Origin: Paulinella micropora
Taxonomy: Eukaryota; Cercozoa; Imbricatea; Euglyphida
Reading direction: 5' to 3'
DNA length: 59,270 nucleotides
NCBI GenBank assembly: GCA_009731375.1
Contig: BJOX01000210.1
Span: 290,731 to 350,000 of the forward strand
The notes beneath the pieces were generated by a model that was given only the letters and a program-made list of their open reading frames with translations, ran no database searches and was not told the origin of the DNA. The translations under genes and the position numbers were made by a program. This document shows, piece after piece, positions 45,553 through 59,270 of the stretch (positions within the stretch are counted from its first letter, which is position 1; the number at the start of each line of letters is the position of its first letter).

Positions 45553-45652
45553 GTTTTTATGCTTACTGTCCTCATTCTGAAGCTAGTAATAATTCTGATG
45601 ATGATGATGATGATGATGAGGATGATGATGATGACGATGATGATGATGATGA

Positions 45653-45692
<40 letters not shown>

Positions 45693-46185
45693 CGATGAGG
45701 ATGATGACGATGATCTTATTATCTTTATGTTTACTGTCCTCATTCTGAAGCTAGTACTAATTCTGTTGATGATGAGGATGATGATGATGATGAGGATGAT
45801 GAGGATGATGATGACGATGATGACGAGGATGATGATGACGGTGAGGATGAGGATGATGATCTTATTATCTTTCTGTTTACTGTCCTCATTCTGAAGCTAG
45901 TAATCATTCTGATGATGATGATGATGATGATGAGGATGATGAGGATGAGGATGATGATGATGATGATAATGATGACGATGAGGATGATGACGATGAGGAT
46001 GAGGATGATGATCTTATTATCTTTATGTTTACTGTCCTTATTCTGAAGCTAGTACTAATTCTGATGATGATGATGATGATGATGATGAGGATGATGATGA
46101 TAAAGATGATGATGATGATGATGATGATGAGGATGATGATGATGATGATGATAATCATCATCATCATCATCACCATCACCATCCT
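45553..46185 (+). repeat. Composite minisatellite, four units of ~150 bp
   Basis: Each unit is a conserved ~48-bp block (core TACTGTCCTCATTCTGAAGC, then TAGTA-TAATTCTG) followed by a variable (GAT)n run. Blocks lie at about 45553, 45716, 45863 and 46012. The constant blocks are more alike than the GAT runs between them. Confidence 0.9.
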
Positions 46186-46245
46186 TAATGCGTTTATTTT
46201 GATTTTCTTGTGAAAGGCCCACCTAGCGGTGCGGGGCTGGCCGGC

Positions 46246-46430
46246 TGCACCGCGTTGCCATGGGCGTGCTGTGAGCTGCCGTCGCTGCTGCTGCTGCTGC
46301 TCCTGCTGCTCCTGGCTGAAGCCCTTTGCACCGCGTTGCCATGGGCGTGCTGTGAGCTGCCGTCTCTGCTGCTGCTGCTCCTGCTGCTGCTGCTGCTGTT
46401 ACTCCTGCTGCTCCAGCCAGGAGTGAAGAG
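46246..46430 (+). repeat. Tandem pair of a GC-rich block with (CTG)n
   Basis: Two copies, at about 46246 and 46329, of a block with core CGCGTTGCCATGGGCGTGCT, each followed by CTG/CTC trinucleotides. The frame over them is Leu-rich (on the complement, Ser) and not credible as a gene. Confidence 0.85.
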
Positions 46431-46516
46431 AGAACTATAGAGACAACGTGAAAGGGGCATGCAAGTCTATTTCTGAACCACCTACAGAAATCCTGTTTTG
46501 GGTGCAGCCACCTCAG

Positions 46517-46681
46517 GCCAGCTTTTGCTGGACTTGAGTGTCTCTTTTATCGGTCACCTCCACAAAATGTGGCCAGGTTACCGATAAACTACATATGCGG
46601 CGCGCCAAATTTGACGTGTTTTGCGGGCTCGCCGGCCCGGCTCACCCGCAAAATACCGTCAAATTTGTAGCTAGCCGCATA
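46517..46681. repeat. Cluster of three consecutive hairpins
   Basis: (1) CCAGC-tttt-GCTGG at about 46519. (2) 46546-46588: TTTATCGGTCACCT pairs with AGGTTACCGATAAA (one mismatch) around CCACA-aaa-TGTGG. (3) 46594-46681: TATGCGGC pairs with GCCGCATA, then CAAATTTGACG-TGTTTTGCGGG pairs with CCCGCAAAATA-CCGTCAAATTTG around a GCCGGC core. They follow one another with little spacing. Confidence 0.85.
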
Positions 46682-46859
46682 ATATACTATTTTGCACCGA
46701 ACCCATAATTTTCGCGGTGGTAGTGTAGAAAGGACCTGAAGGGCGTGAGGGGCGTGGAGAGGCCCGAGGGGAGGGAGGGCGAGGGATCAGGCGCAGAGGG
46801 CGAAGGGTCAACAAGGTCTAGCGGGAGGGACGCCAAGGTCTTTTCGACGTCTGTCAACG

Positions 46860-47029
46860 AGCAGGCGTGTGCGTGTGTGCGTGAGAAGGTGTGTGTTAAG
46901 TGTGTGTGTGTGTGTGTGCGGGGGGGGGGGGGGCGCCAGATTGCCAACAACAACGACAAAAGGAATAAAACAACAACAACAACAACAACAACAACGACGA
47001 CAACAACAACGACGACGACGACGACGACG

Positions 47030-47069
<40 letters not shown>

Positions 47070-47099
47070 GGACAAGGACAAGGACAAGGACAGCAACAG

Positions 47100-47130
<31 letters not shown>

Positions 47131-47245
47131 AAAACAACAACAACAACAACAAGCACAGTAACAGCAACAGCAACAACAACAACAACAGCAAGGACAAGGA
47201 CAGCAACAACAACAACAACAACAACAACTACAAGGACAGCAACAA

Positions 47246-47312
<67 letters not shown>

Positions 47313-47370
47313 AACAACAACAACAACAGCAACAACAAGGACAACGACGACGACGACGACGACGACGACG

Positions 47371-47401
<31 letters not shown>

Positions 47402-47423
47402 GGACAAGGACAGCAGCAGCAGC

Positions 47424-47458
<35 letters not shown>

Positions 47459-47483
47459 GGACAAGGACAGCAACAGCAACAGC

Positions 47484-47524
<41 letters not shown>

Positions 47525-47549
47525 GGACAAGGACAAGGACAAGGACAGC

Positions 47550-47605
<56 letters not shown>

Positions 47606-47636
47606 ACACAGTAACAGCAACAGCAACAGCAACAGC

Positions 47637-47671
<35 letters not shown>

Positions 47672-47695
47672 GGACAGCGAGAACGGACAGGCTGG
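46860..47695. repeat. (GT)n and (CAA/CGA/CAG)n tract
   Basis: A GT/G-run of about 60 bp, then some 700 bp of CAA-type trinucleotides with CGA and AAGGAC variants. Frames read poly-Gln, Thr, Asn, Leu or Val; all are repeat artefacts. Confidence 0.9.
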
Positions 47696-47739
47696 ACCAA
47701 AACAAACGATTTGTTATCTTAGATTTGTGTGTATATTAT

Positions 47740-47757
47740 ATATATATATATATATAT

Positions 47758-47823
<66 letters not shown>

Positions 47824-47826
47824 CAC

Positions 47827-47902
<76 letters not shown>

Positions 47903-47973
47903 AGAGAGAGAGAGAGCTAGAGAGAGAGAGAGAGCGAGAGAGAGAGAGAGAGCGAGCGAGAGAGAGAGAGAGA

Positions 47974-48045
<72 letters not shown>
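47740..48045. repeat. (TA)n, (AG)n, (AC)n tract
   Basis: Dinucleotide repeats only. Confidence 0.95.
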
Positions 48046-48046
<1 letters not shown>

Positions 48047-48215
48047 CGGTAAGGTAGACAAACTCGACCCTGTATGGCCTTTCGTGCCTGAAGCGCCGAG
48101 GACGTCCGTCTGCTTGCCATCACGCTGTGTCTAACCGCCCAGCTTTCCTTGGGAAACAACGAGTCCTCCAACCTAGGCACGGCGTCGACGGATCGGAGGG
48201 AAAGATGGATAGATA
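48046..48215. other. Short unique island
   Basis: About 170 bp of GC-rich unique sequence (GGTAGACAAACTCGACCCTG onward). No match elsewhere in the window and no frame of note. Confidence 0.4.
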
Positions 48216-48285
48216 GGTAGATGGATAGATGGATAGATGGGTCGGTCCATACTGCGACCACCCTCCCCCCCCCCCNNNNNNNNNN

Positions 48286-48327
<42 letters not shown>

Positions 48328-48720
48328 CAGTAGTAGTGGAGCAAGAAGAAGAAGAAGAAGAAGAAGAAGAAGAAGAAGAAGAAGAAGAAGAAGAAGAAGA
48401 AGAAGAAGAAAGAAGAAGAAAGAAAGAAGAAGAAGAAGAAGAAGAAGAAGAAGAAGAAGAAGAAAAAAGAAGAAGAAGAAGAAGAAGAAGAAGAAGAAGA
48501 AGAAGAAGCAGCAGCAGAAGCAGAAGCAGAAGCAGAAGCAGAAGAAGAAGCAGAAGAAGAAGAAGAAGAAGAAGAAGAAGAAGAAGAAGAAGAAGAAGAA
48601 GAAGAAGAAGAAGAAGAAGAAGAGCGAGAGAGCAAGAAAGCGAGAGAGAAACACACTGAAAGATATCGAGAGAGATTGAGGGACGGAGTGTGTGTGTGTG
48701 TGTGTGATAGACAGATAGAC

Positions 48721-48802
<82 letters not shown>

Positions 48803-49604
48803 GTGTGTAGGGNNNNNNNNNNNNNNNNNNNNNNNNNNNNNNNNNNNNNNNNNNNNNNNNNNNNNNNNNNNNNNNNNNNNNNNNNNNNNNNNNNNNNNNN
48901 NNNNNNNNNNNNNNNNNNNNNNNNNNNNNNNNNNNNNNNNNNNNNNNNNNNNNNNNNNNNNNNNNNNNNNNNNNNNNNNNNNNNNNNNNNNNNNNNNNNN
49001 NNNNNNNNNNNNNNNNNNNNNNNNNNNNNNNNNNNNNNNNNNNNNNNNNNNNNNNNNNNNNNNNNNNNNNNNNNNNNNNNNNNNNNNNNNNNNNNNNNNN
49101 NNNNNNNNNNNNNNNNNNNNNNNNNNNNNNNNNNNNNNNNNNNNNNNNNNNNNNNNNNNNNNNNNNNNNNNNNNNNNNNNNNNNNNNNNNNNNNNNNNNN
49201 NNNNNNNNNAAGAGGAAGAAGAAGAAGAAGAAGAAGAAGAAGAAGAAGAAGAAGAAGAAGAAGAAGAAGAAGAAGAAGAAGAAGAAAAAGAAGAAGAAGA
49301 AGAAGAAGAAGAAGAAGAAGAAGAAGAAGAAGAAGAAGAAGAAGAAGAAGAAGAAGCATAAGAAGAAGCATAAGAAGGAGAAGAAGGAGAAGCATAAGAA
49401 GAAGCATAAGAAGGAGAAGAAGGAGAAGGACAAGAAGAAGAAGAAGAAGAAGAAGAAGAAGAAGAAGAAGAAGAAGAAGGAGAAGAAGAAGAAGAAGGAG
49501 AAGAAGGAGAAGAAGAAGAAGAAGAAGAAGAAGAAGAAGAAGAAGAAGAAGAAGGAGAAGAAGGAGGAGAAGAAGGAGAAGAAGAAGAAGAAGAAGAAGA
49601 AGAA

Positions 49605-49636
<32 letters not shown>

Positions 49637-49660
49637 AGAAGTGTGTGTGTGTGTGTGTGT
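48216..49660. repeat. (GATG)n, (TAG)n, (GAA)n and (GATA)n tracts with two gaps
   Basis: Purine-rich GAA tracts (48340-48630 and 49210-49640), a GATA tract (48705-48802), and gaps at 48276-48285 and 48813-49209. Confidence 0.9.
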
Positions 49661-49719
49661 GTGTGTTTGTAGGAACCCTTTGGTGACGTCTTTCAACGCC
49701 GCTTCCTCGTAGAGAAAAG

Positions 49720-49992
49720 TGGAGGTGGGACTATCGGCCTCGTCCTCCCACGACCTATCATGAGACTGCTGGGAGAAGCAAGCAAAACGAGGAGGAGAAG
49801 AAAGGGGATGTGGGACGATGGGCCTTCTCCCACGACCTATCATATGGCTGGGAGAAGCAAGCAAAACGAGGAAGGAAGGAAGGAAGGAAGGAAGGAAGGA
49901 AGGAAGGATGGAAGGAAGAGAAGAAAGTGGGCGTGGGACTATCGGCCTCCTTCTCCCACGACCTCTCAGGTGGCTGGGAGAAGAGGGGAGAA
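49720..49992. repeat. Palindrome-bearing minisatellite, three units
   Basis: Three diverged units (starting about 49724, 49810 and 49930) with GTGGGACTATCGGCCT, then CTTCTCCCACGACCT and GGCTGGGAGAAG. CTTCTCCCA and TGGGAGAAG are reverse complements, so each unit can fold on itself. GGAA repeats separate units two and three. Confidence 0.8.
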
Positions 49993-50337
49993 GGAGGAGG
50001 AGGAGGAGGGGGAGGAGGAGATGGAGGAGGAGGAGGAGAAGGAGGAGAAGGAGAAGAAGGAGGTGGAGGAGAAGGAAGAGAAGGAGGAGGAGGAGGAGGA
50101 GGAGGAGAAGAAGAAGAAGAAGAAGAAGAAGAAGAAGAAGAAGAAGAAGAAGAAGAAGAAGAAGAAGAAGAGGAGGAAGAGGAGGTCACAGTCATACATA
50201 ATCTAACAGGTCATACAATCATATACCCGGCCATAGATACATAGTCACACACAAAGACATGATAGATCAGGTACGTGACCAGCTCTCCTGCTTCTTCTTC
50301 TTCTTCTTCTTCTTCTTCTTCTTCTTCTTCTTCTTCT

Positions 50338-50368
<31 letters not shown>

Positions 50369-50518
50369 GTTCTTGCTCCTGTTCTTGTTCTTCTTCGTTC
50401 TTTTTCGCCTTGTTCGGGCCGGAAGGGACAGGAGCGCCGGATTTTCCGGATTTTCCGGATTTTACCTGACACCCAGGCGACAGGGTTCCGGTATGGGTGG
50501 ACGGTACCGCACCTCGAC
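49993..50518. repeat. (GGA/GAA)n then (TTC)n, with short unique ends
   Basis: A purine tract to about 50180, a unique spacer (50185-50290), then a pyrimidine tract to about 50400. Together they form an imperfect foldback of GAA against TTC. A triplicated GGATTTTCC-type string lies near 50440-50462. Confidence 0.85.
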
Positions 50519-50565
50519 ATACATACATACATGCATATGCATACATACATACATACATACATTTA

Positions 50566-50618
<53 letters not shown>

Positions 50619-50807
50619 CATACATACATACATACATACATACATACATACATACAGACATACATACATACATACATACATACATACATACATACATACA
50701 TACGATATACATACATACATAGATACGTACATAAATAAATACATAAATACATACATACATACGTTTTGCGACAGAGATGCGCAGAGCAGCTGGTTTATAT
50801 ATATATG

Positions 50808-50851
<44 letters not shown>

Positions 50852-51060
50852 CCTGGGAGGCCCTTGAAGAAAGGGAGGAGGAAGAGGAGGAGGAAGATGT
50901 GGAAGACGAGGACGAAGACGAGGATGGGGAGGAGGAGGCGGCGGCGGCGGAGGAGGAGGAGGAGGAGGAGGAGGAGGGGACAAAAGAAGAGGAGAAGGAG
51001 GGGGAGGGGGAGGAGGAAGGGGAAAGGGGCGAGGTGGGCGAGGATGGCAATGAGGCGCTG
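50519..51060. repeat. (CATA)n, (TA)n, (GGA)n tracts
   Basis: Simple repeats; a short unique break lies near 50762-50792. Confidence 0.9.
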
Positions 51061-51176
51061 ATCTTGCGAGGGTGAGGCGCTTCGCGAATACTAGAGTGTA
51101 TTACCTAAGCAAATAAAAGAGATTGGAGAAAACAAATGGAACATACATAATAATCATAATGGTAATAATGGTAATA

Positions 51177-51223
<47 letters not shown>

Positions 51224-51224
<1 letters not shown>

Positions 51225-51490
51225 GTGCTTCTCTGTCAATGGCTGATGCATTTCTGCACATGCGCCTCCATCGTCTCACCCGTGAGGGGAGTACGAAGAA
51301 TTGACGATAAGCTCTAATGACACCCCCGCAAGGGCAGTTCCAACACTTCCAGACGGGCCGGTATGTTCAATGAAAATACTGGTCCAGACGGATCGGTATG
51401 TTCAATGAAAATACTGGTGGCACCGACGGGAATCGAACTGGCGACAGGGCCCAGATGGTAGAACTTGACCACTGGGCTATCACGGTGTCC
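51224..51490 (-). mobile_element. tRNA-derived SINE, copy 3
   Basis: Same family as 27566 and 27912, on the minus strand, between (AAT)n tracts. It differs by an internal duplication of about 33 bp (GGTATGTTCAATGAAAATAC occurs twice). Confidence 0.85.
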
Positions 51491-51571
51491 TATAATAATA
51501 ATAATAATAATGATAATAATAATAATAATAATAATGATAATAATAATAATAATAACAACAACAACAATAAT

Positions 51572-51838
51572 AGTGCTTCTCTGTCAATGGCTGATGCATT
51601 TCTGCACATGCGCCTCCATCGTCTCACCCGTGAGGGGAGTACGAAGAATTGACGATAAGCTCTAATGACACCCCCGCAAGGGCAGTTCCAACACTTCCAG
51701 ACGGGCCGGTATGTTCAATGAAAATACTGGTCCAGACGGATCGGTATGTTCAATGAAAATACTGGTGGCACCGACGGGAATCGAACTGGCGACAGGGCCC
51801 AGATGGTAGAACTTGACCACTGGGCTATCACGGTGTCC
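51572..51838 (-). mobile_element. tRNA-derived SINE, copy 4
   Basis: Appears identical to copy 3, including the internal duplication, offset by 348 bp. The pair most likely arose by tandem duplication, not by two insertions. Confidence 0.85.
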
Positions 51839-51840
51839 AA

Positions 51841-51913
<73 letters not shown>

Positions 51914-51965
51914 GTAATTTGGTCTGGGCTGAGCGAGGAGTCATGATTACATTATGACGTAAGGA

Positions 51966-52003
<38 letters not shown>

Positions 52004-52005
<2 letters not shown>

Positions 52006-52153
52006 GTGTATCTCCTGCCAATTGCTGAGCCAAAAGGCCATGTGCATCCAGTCCTCCATTCCATAAGGAAAGTCTCCACACCAATCGGTGGAATAAAGGA
52101 AGTGACGGCATAGAACATTACTCTAGGAGCTTTATACCAATCAGCCCATGGAA
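52004..52153 (-). mobile_element. Diverged SINE-like tail, flanked by (AAT)n
   Basis: About 150 bp between (AAT)n tracts. The AGTGTATCTCCTGCCAATTG start and the later CATGTGCATCCAGTCCTCC follow the layout of the SINE tail (AGTGCTTCTCTGTCAATGG and CATGCGCCTCCATCG). No tRNA-like head. Probably a related, truncated family. Confidence 0.4.
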
Positions 52154-52154
52154 A

Positions 52155-52216
<62 letters not shown>

Positions 52217-52219
52217 TAA

Positions 52220-52274
<55 letters not shown>

Positions 52275-52318
52275 ATACATAATTAAATAAATTGTTAAAA
52301 AAAAAAAAAAAAGAGAGA

Positions 52319-52376
<58 letters not shown>

Positions 52377-52492
52377 AAATTATACCAAAGACTTAGAGTC
52401 TCATGTTGGGAAGTAGGTAAGAGGGCTAGCGGACGATGTGTATCAGTGTATTACCAAAAGTGTGCGACGTAAACTGCGCGCGTTGGTAATGG

Positions 52493-52494
<2 letters not shown>
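52154..52494. repeat. (AAT)n, (AAAT)n, (AG)n and a unique stretch
   Basis: Simple repeats to about 52375, then about 120 bp of unique sequence without a gene. Confidence 0.85.
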
Positions 52495-52550
<56 letters not shown>

Positions 52551-52591
52551 CTAGATAGCTAGATAGCTAGATAGCTAGATAGCTAGATAGC

Positions 52592-52652
<61 letters not shown>

Positions 52653-52653
52653 C

Positions 52654-52706
<53 letters not shown>

Positions 52707-52742
52707 CTTAGATAGCTTAGATAGATTAGATAGATTAGATAT

Positions 52743-52792
<50 letters not shown>

Positions 52793-52831
52793 CGATATAG
52801 ATAGATATAGATAGATAGATAGATAGATAGG

Positions 52832-52912
<81 letters not shown>

Positions 52913-52953
52913 GGATGGATGGATGGATGGATGGATGGATGGATGGATGGATG

Positions 52954-53048
<95 letters not shown>

Positions 53049-53080
53049 CGATAGATAGATATATAGATAGATAGAAAGAC
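52495..53080. repeat. (GATA)n with (GATG)n
   Basis: GATA tract with GATAGCTA variants at 52550-52595 and a GATG block at 52912-52954. Confidence 0.95.
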
Positions 53081-53196
53081 GTCGAGTCGTATATTGGGCC
53101 GGATATGTGTTGTATATATATATACACATATATATATATATAATATATAATATATATATAATATTTATATATATAATATATATATATGTATATATA

Positions 53197-53246
53197 TACC
53201 AAAGACAGCGTAGATTCGCACATCGGACAGTTGGACAGCAGGCCAG

Positions 53247-53283
<37 letters not shown>

Positions 53284-53305
53284 TATACATATATATATAA
53301 TATTT

Positions 53306-53349
<44 letters not shown>

Positions 53350-53402
53350 ACCAAAGACAGCGTAGATTCGCACATCGGACAGTTGGACAGCAGGCCAGCG
53401 GA
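53197..53402. repeat. Duplicated 53-bp island between (TA)n tracts
   Basis: TACCAAAGACAGCGTAGATT to GGCCAGCGGA occurs at about 53197-53249 and 53350-53402, each preceded by TATATATAC-like repeat. Confidence 0.9.
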
Positions 53403-53539
53403 GGGCGGCCAAGGGGCTGCAATATACATACATACATGCATACATACATACATGCAAATACATACCTATGTAAATGTATCAATATTTATAGGAGGCGGCT
53501 GTGGACAGGTACGGATACATCCAGATGTATAGATAGGTA

Positions 53540-53990
<451 letters not shown>

Positions 53991-54045
53991 TTCTACATCT
54001 ACTATTCGGGTTCCGGCTGCGAGAAACCCCCCCCCCCCCCCCCCC

Positions 54046-54490
54046 TCCAGGCCACCTTTCCCCCCTTTCGCTGGCCTTGGTGGCTCTCTCGCCACCTTTC
54101 CCCCCTTTTCGCTGGCCTGGGGTGGCTCTCTCGCCACCTTTCCCCCTTTTCGCTGGCCTGGGGTGGCTCTCTCGCCATCCGGCACCCGAAAAATTAATTT
54201 CGCCGTGGTGGTGTATGGGCTCAGCCATTTTGTCTCACTTGTCAAGGTTATGTATACGTACATGGTTCAGAGCCAGCTGCCCTAATGGCTGAGGACGACT
54301 TAACTACCTACCTTACACACTTACTTCCCTGCCTGCCTATGTACGTTGCTAAACCTCCCCCCCCCCCCCCCCCCCCCNNNNNNNNNNCTTTCCATCTCTC
54401 TTTCCAGGCTTCCGGCATTTTGTCTCACTTGTCAAGGTTCTGTATACGTACATGGTTCCGAGCCAGCTGTCCTAATGGCTGAGGACGGGT
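54046..54490. repeat. 42-bp tandem repeat and duplicated flank
   Basis: Three tandem units containing CGCTGGCCTGGGGTGGCTCT (54050-54175). A 70-bp segment with TTTTGTCTCACTTGTCAAGG and CTAATGGCTGAGGACG appears at about 54227-54297 and again at 54416-54488, separated by a C-run and the gap 54378-54387. Confidence 0.85.
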
Positions 54491-55079
54491 CGGGTTGCGT
54501 CCAGTGCCGACCGCAGACAGTGCAGTGCACAAAGAGCAATGCGGAGGAAGAGGAGAAGGGGGCCCATGAGCCCCCACCAGATTTCGTGTCCGGCGCAACT
54601 TTGCCCACAGCGGCCCTTGCTGCGCTAGTCGTCGTCGTCGTCGTTGTGGTTGTGGTGGTGGTTGTTGCTGCTGCTGCTACAGAATGTAGGGGTGTGGTCA
54701 TGGCGGCTTGGGAGGACGGTCTTCTTGCCACGGCTGTTGTTGCAGATGCTGGCTCGGTCGTCGCTTCAATTGTGCTCCGCGCCGTCAACGCTGTTGTTGT
54801 TGTTGATGATGATGTTCTTGTGATGGCGCTGGAGGAGGAGGTGGTGGTGGTGGCGGAGGGTTGGTAAGGGGATGATGATGAGGATGATGATGATAACGTA
54901 GTGGATGAGGAATGAGAAGAGGAGGAGAAGGATGATGGTGGTGGTGGTGGTGAAGAAGAAGAAGAAGAAGAAGAAGAAGAAGAAGAAGAAGAAGAAGAAG
55001 AAGAAGAAGAAGAAGAAGAAGAAGAAGAAGAAGATGATGATGATGATGGCTGAAGGCGCTGTTGGGGTTGCATAGACCT
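54491..55079. other. Low-complexity region with (GTT)n, (GAT)n and (GAA)n
   Basis: An open frame from ATG at about 54475 ([17 protein letters not shown]) to 54867 has a short ordinary start, then becomes Val-, Ala- and Asp-rich as it crosses GTT/GTG repeats. I do not call it a gene. A GAA tract lies at 54953-55034. Confidence 0.4.
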
Positions 55080-57400
<2,321 letters not shown>

Positions 57401-57412
57401 CAGAGATAAATG

Positions 57413-57464
<52 letters not shown>

Positions 57465-57465
57465 T

Positions 57466-57521
<56 letters not shown>

Positions 57522-57546
57522 GTAGATAGGTAGATAGGTAGGTTGG

Positions 57547-57644
<98 letters not shown>

Positions 57645-57703
57645 TAGATAGAAATAGATAGAAATAGATAGAAATAGATAGAAATAGATAGAAATAGATA
57701 GAA

Positions 57704-57747
<44 letters not shown>

Positions 57748-57780
57748 GTACGTAGGTAGGTAGGTAGGTAGGTAGGCAGG

Positions 57781-57855
<75 letters not shown>

Positions 57856-57880
57856 GTAGATAGGTAGATAGGTAGATAGG

Positions 57881-57967
<87 letters not shown>

Positions 57968-57992
57968 GTAGATAGGTAGATAGGTAGATAGG

Positions 57993-58086
<94 letters not shown>

Positions 58087-58087
58087 T

Positions 58088-58163
<76 letters not shown>

Positions 58164-58168
58164 GTAGG

Positions 58169-58217
<49 letters not shown>

Positions 58218-58269
58218 TAGAAAGTTAGGTAGATAGATAGATAGGTAGGTAAGTAGGTAGGTAGGTAGG

Positions 58270-58340
<71 letters not shown>

Positions 58341-58396
58341 GTATGTAGATAGATAGATAGGTAGATGGATAGATAGGTAGATAGATAGATAGGTAG

Positions 58397-58479
<83 letters not shown>

Positions 58480-58500
58480 GATAGATAGATAGATAGATGA
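57401..58500. repeat. (GATA)n / (GGTA)n tract
   Basis: Over 1 kb of GATA with periodic GGTA blocks and an AGAAATAGAT block (57640-57710). Confidence 0.95.
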
Positions 58501-58950
58501 GATATCGACTAATGTCAGAAAAAAGGAGCTTCTGATTTCGTCAACCAAGGAAGTCTGTGGGTAAAGTATTAACCCGATGCCCAGCTAAGCCGTGATGTTT
58601 GCACGGAAGGGACTGATACAGGCGATACCAAAGCTCCCTAGTACCAGGCGGGGCCAGGGCTCGTTCCATAAGCGCCCCTTGCAGAACGAGCTCCCACCTC
58701 CATTACAGAGGGCCCAGTAAGCAGATGGAGTTTCGAGACTGTTCGACAGTCTAGTATAAACCGACAGAGCACTGTGGGTTTTATTCCGGGCTCAACAAGC
58801 GAGAAAGGGCACCCTGAGGGAACAGGATTGTGCTTCCCGTCGCTATTTCGGCATGTGACTTATGGGCGTATGGCTAGGCACACATAAGGCACCCCACCAC
58901 GGGCCCAGCACACCCACACCATCCCCTAATTCTCTGTCTGTCGACAGATG
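58501..58950 (+). repeat. Dispersed repeat D, copy 3, with longer extension
   Basis: The most complete D copy. The first 90 bp match 3721 and 12758. The segment 58597-58633 matches 13317-13353 in reverse. About 310 bp of unique sequence follow, ending CTGTCTGTCGACAGATG before GATA repeat. No coding frame. Confidence 0.75.

Positions 58951-59270
<320 letters not shown>

Noticed and set aside
46687-47700. 337-codon Cys-rich frame and other poly-amino-acid frames in CAA/GTT repeat
   Set aside because: Trinucleotide repeat read on the minus strand; the frame encodes only runs of one or two residues.

Overview
The window is eukaryotic, from a protist-type genome overloaded with simple repeats. 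Long (CT)n, (GATA)n, (CATA)n, (GAT)n, (GAA)n, (ATT)n and (CAA)n tracts fill about 1-7.6 kb and 44.4-59.3 kb. Between 7.6 and 44.4 kb lies a graveyard of transposons. No complete host gene can be supported. The retroelements have an N-terminal GIY-YIG nuclease, a CxC motif and a C-terminal reverse transcriptase (RT). This is the layout of the Chlamys/Naiad branch of Penelope-like elements (PLEs), reported from green algae, slime molds and invertebrates. With the microsatellite load, a myxomycete such as Physarum is a reasonable guess, but that is inference.

Layout. 1-7.6 kb: microsatellites with short unique islands and assembly gaps. 7.64-7.75 kb: a possible terminal exon. 8.5-8.8 kb: a TA-flanked MITE. 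8.84-11.72 kb: a whole piggyBac-type transposon with TTAA flanks and a frameshifted transposase. 12.4-14.6 kb: GATA tract, dispersed repeats, unassigned sequence. 14.65-16.75 kb: decayed Helitron Rep gene. 17.0-19.95 kb: an island resembling a Polinton/Maverick or Polinton-like virus, with a dead integrase and small genes. 20.05-43.0 kb: three PLEs nested in one another (E1 contains E2, which contains E3). 43.0-43.25 kb: second MITE. 43.3-44.4 kb: unassigned. 44.4-59.3 kb: microsatellites, minisatellites, tRNA-derived SINEs, hairpin clusters and GATA-embedded dispersed repeats.

The PLE nest is the main content. Each element is a full copy preceded head-to-tail, with no spacer, by a 5'-truncated copy of itself, which makes a pseudo-LTR. 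E2 sits in the downstream pseudo-LTR of E1. E3 sits on the minus strand in the downstream pseudo-LTR of E2. The undisturbed pseudo-LTR copies supply both empty sites inside this same window. E3 is nearly intact: its 1530-bp repeats differ by one base that I could find. E1 and E2 are decayed by frameshifts. All three also carry an upstream ORF1 with a shared domain I do not recognise, a two-tier hairpin at the 5' end, and a stem-loop at the start of the 3' UTR.

Inferred division of labour: ORF1 would be a nucleic-acid-binding or chaperone-like partner with basic, NLS-like and coiled-coil regions. The GIY-YIG-RT protein would nick the target and copy the RNA, and the upstream truncated copy would supply the promoter.
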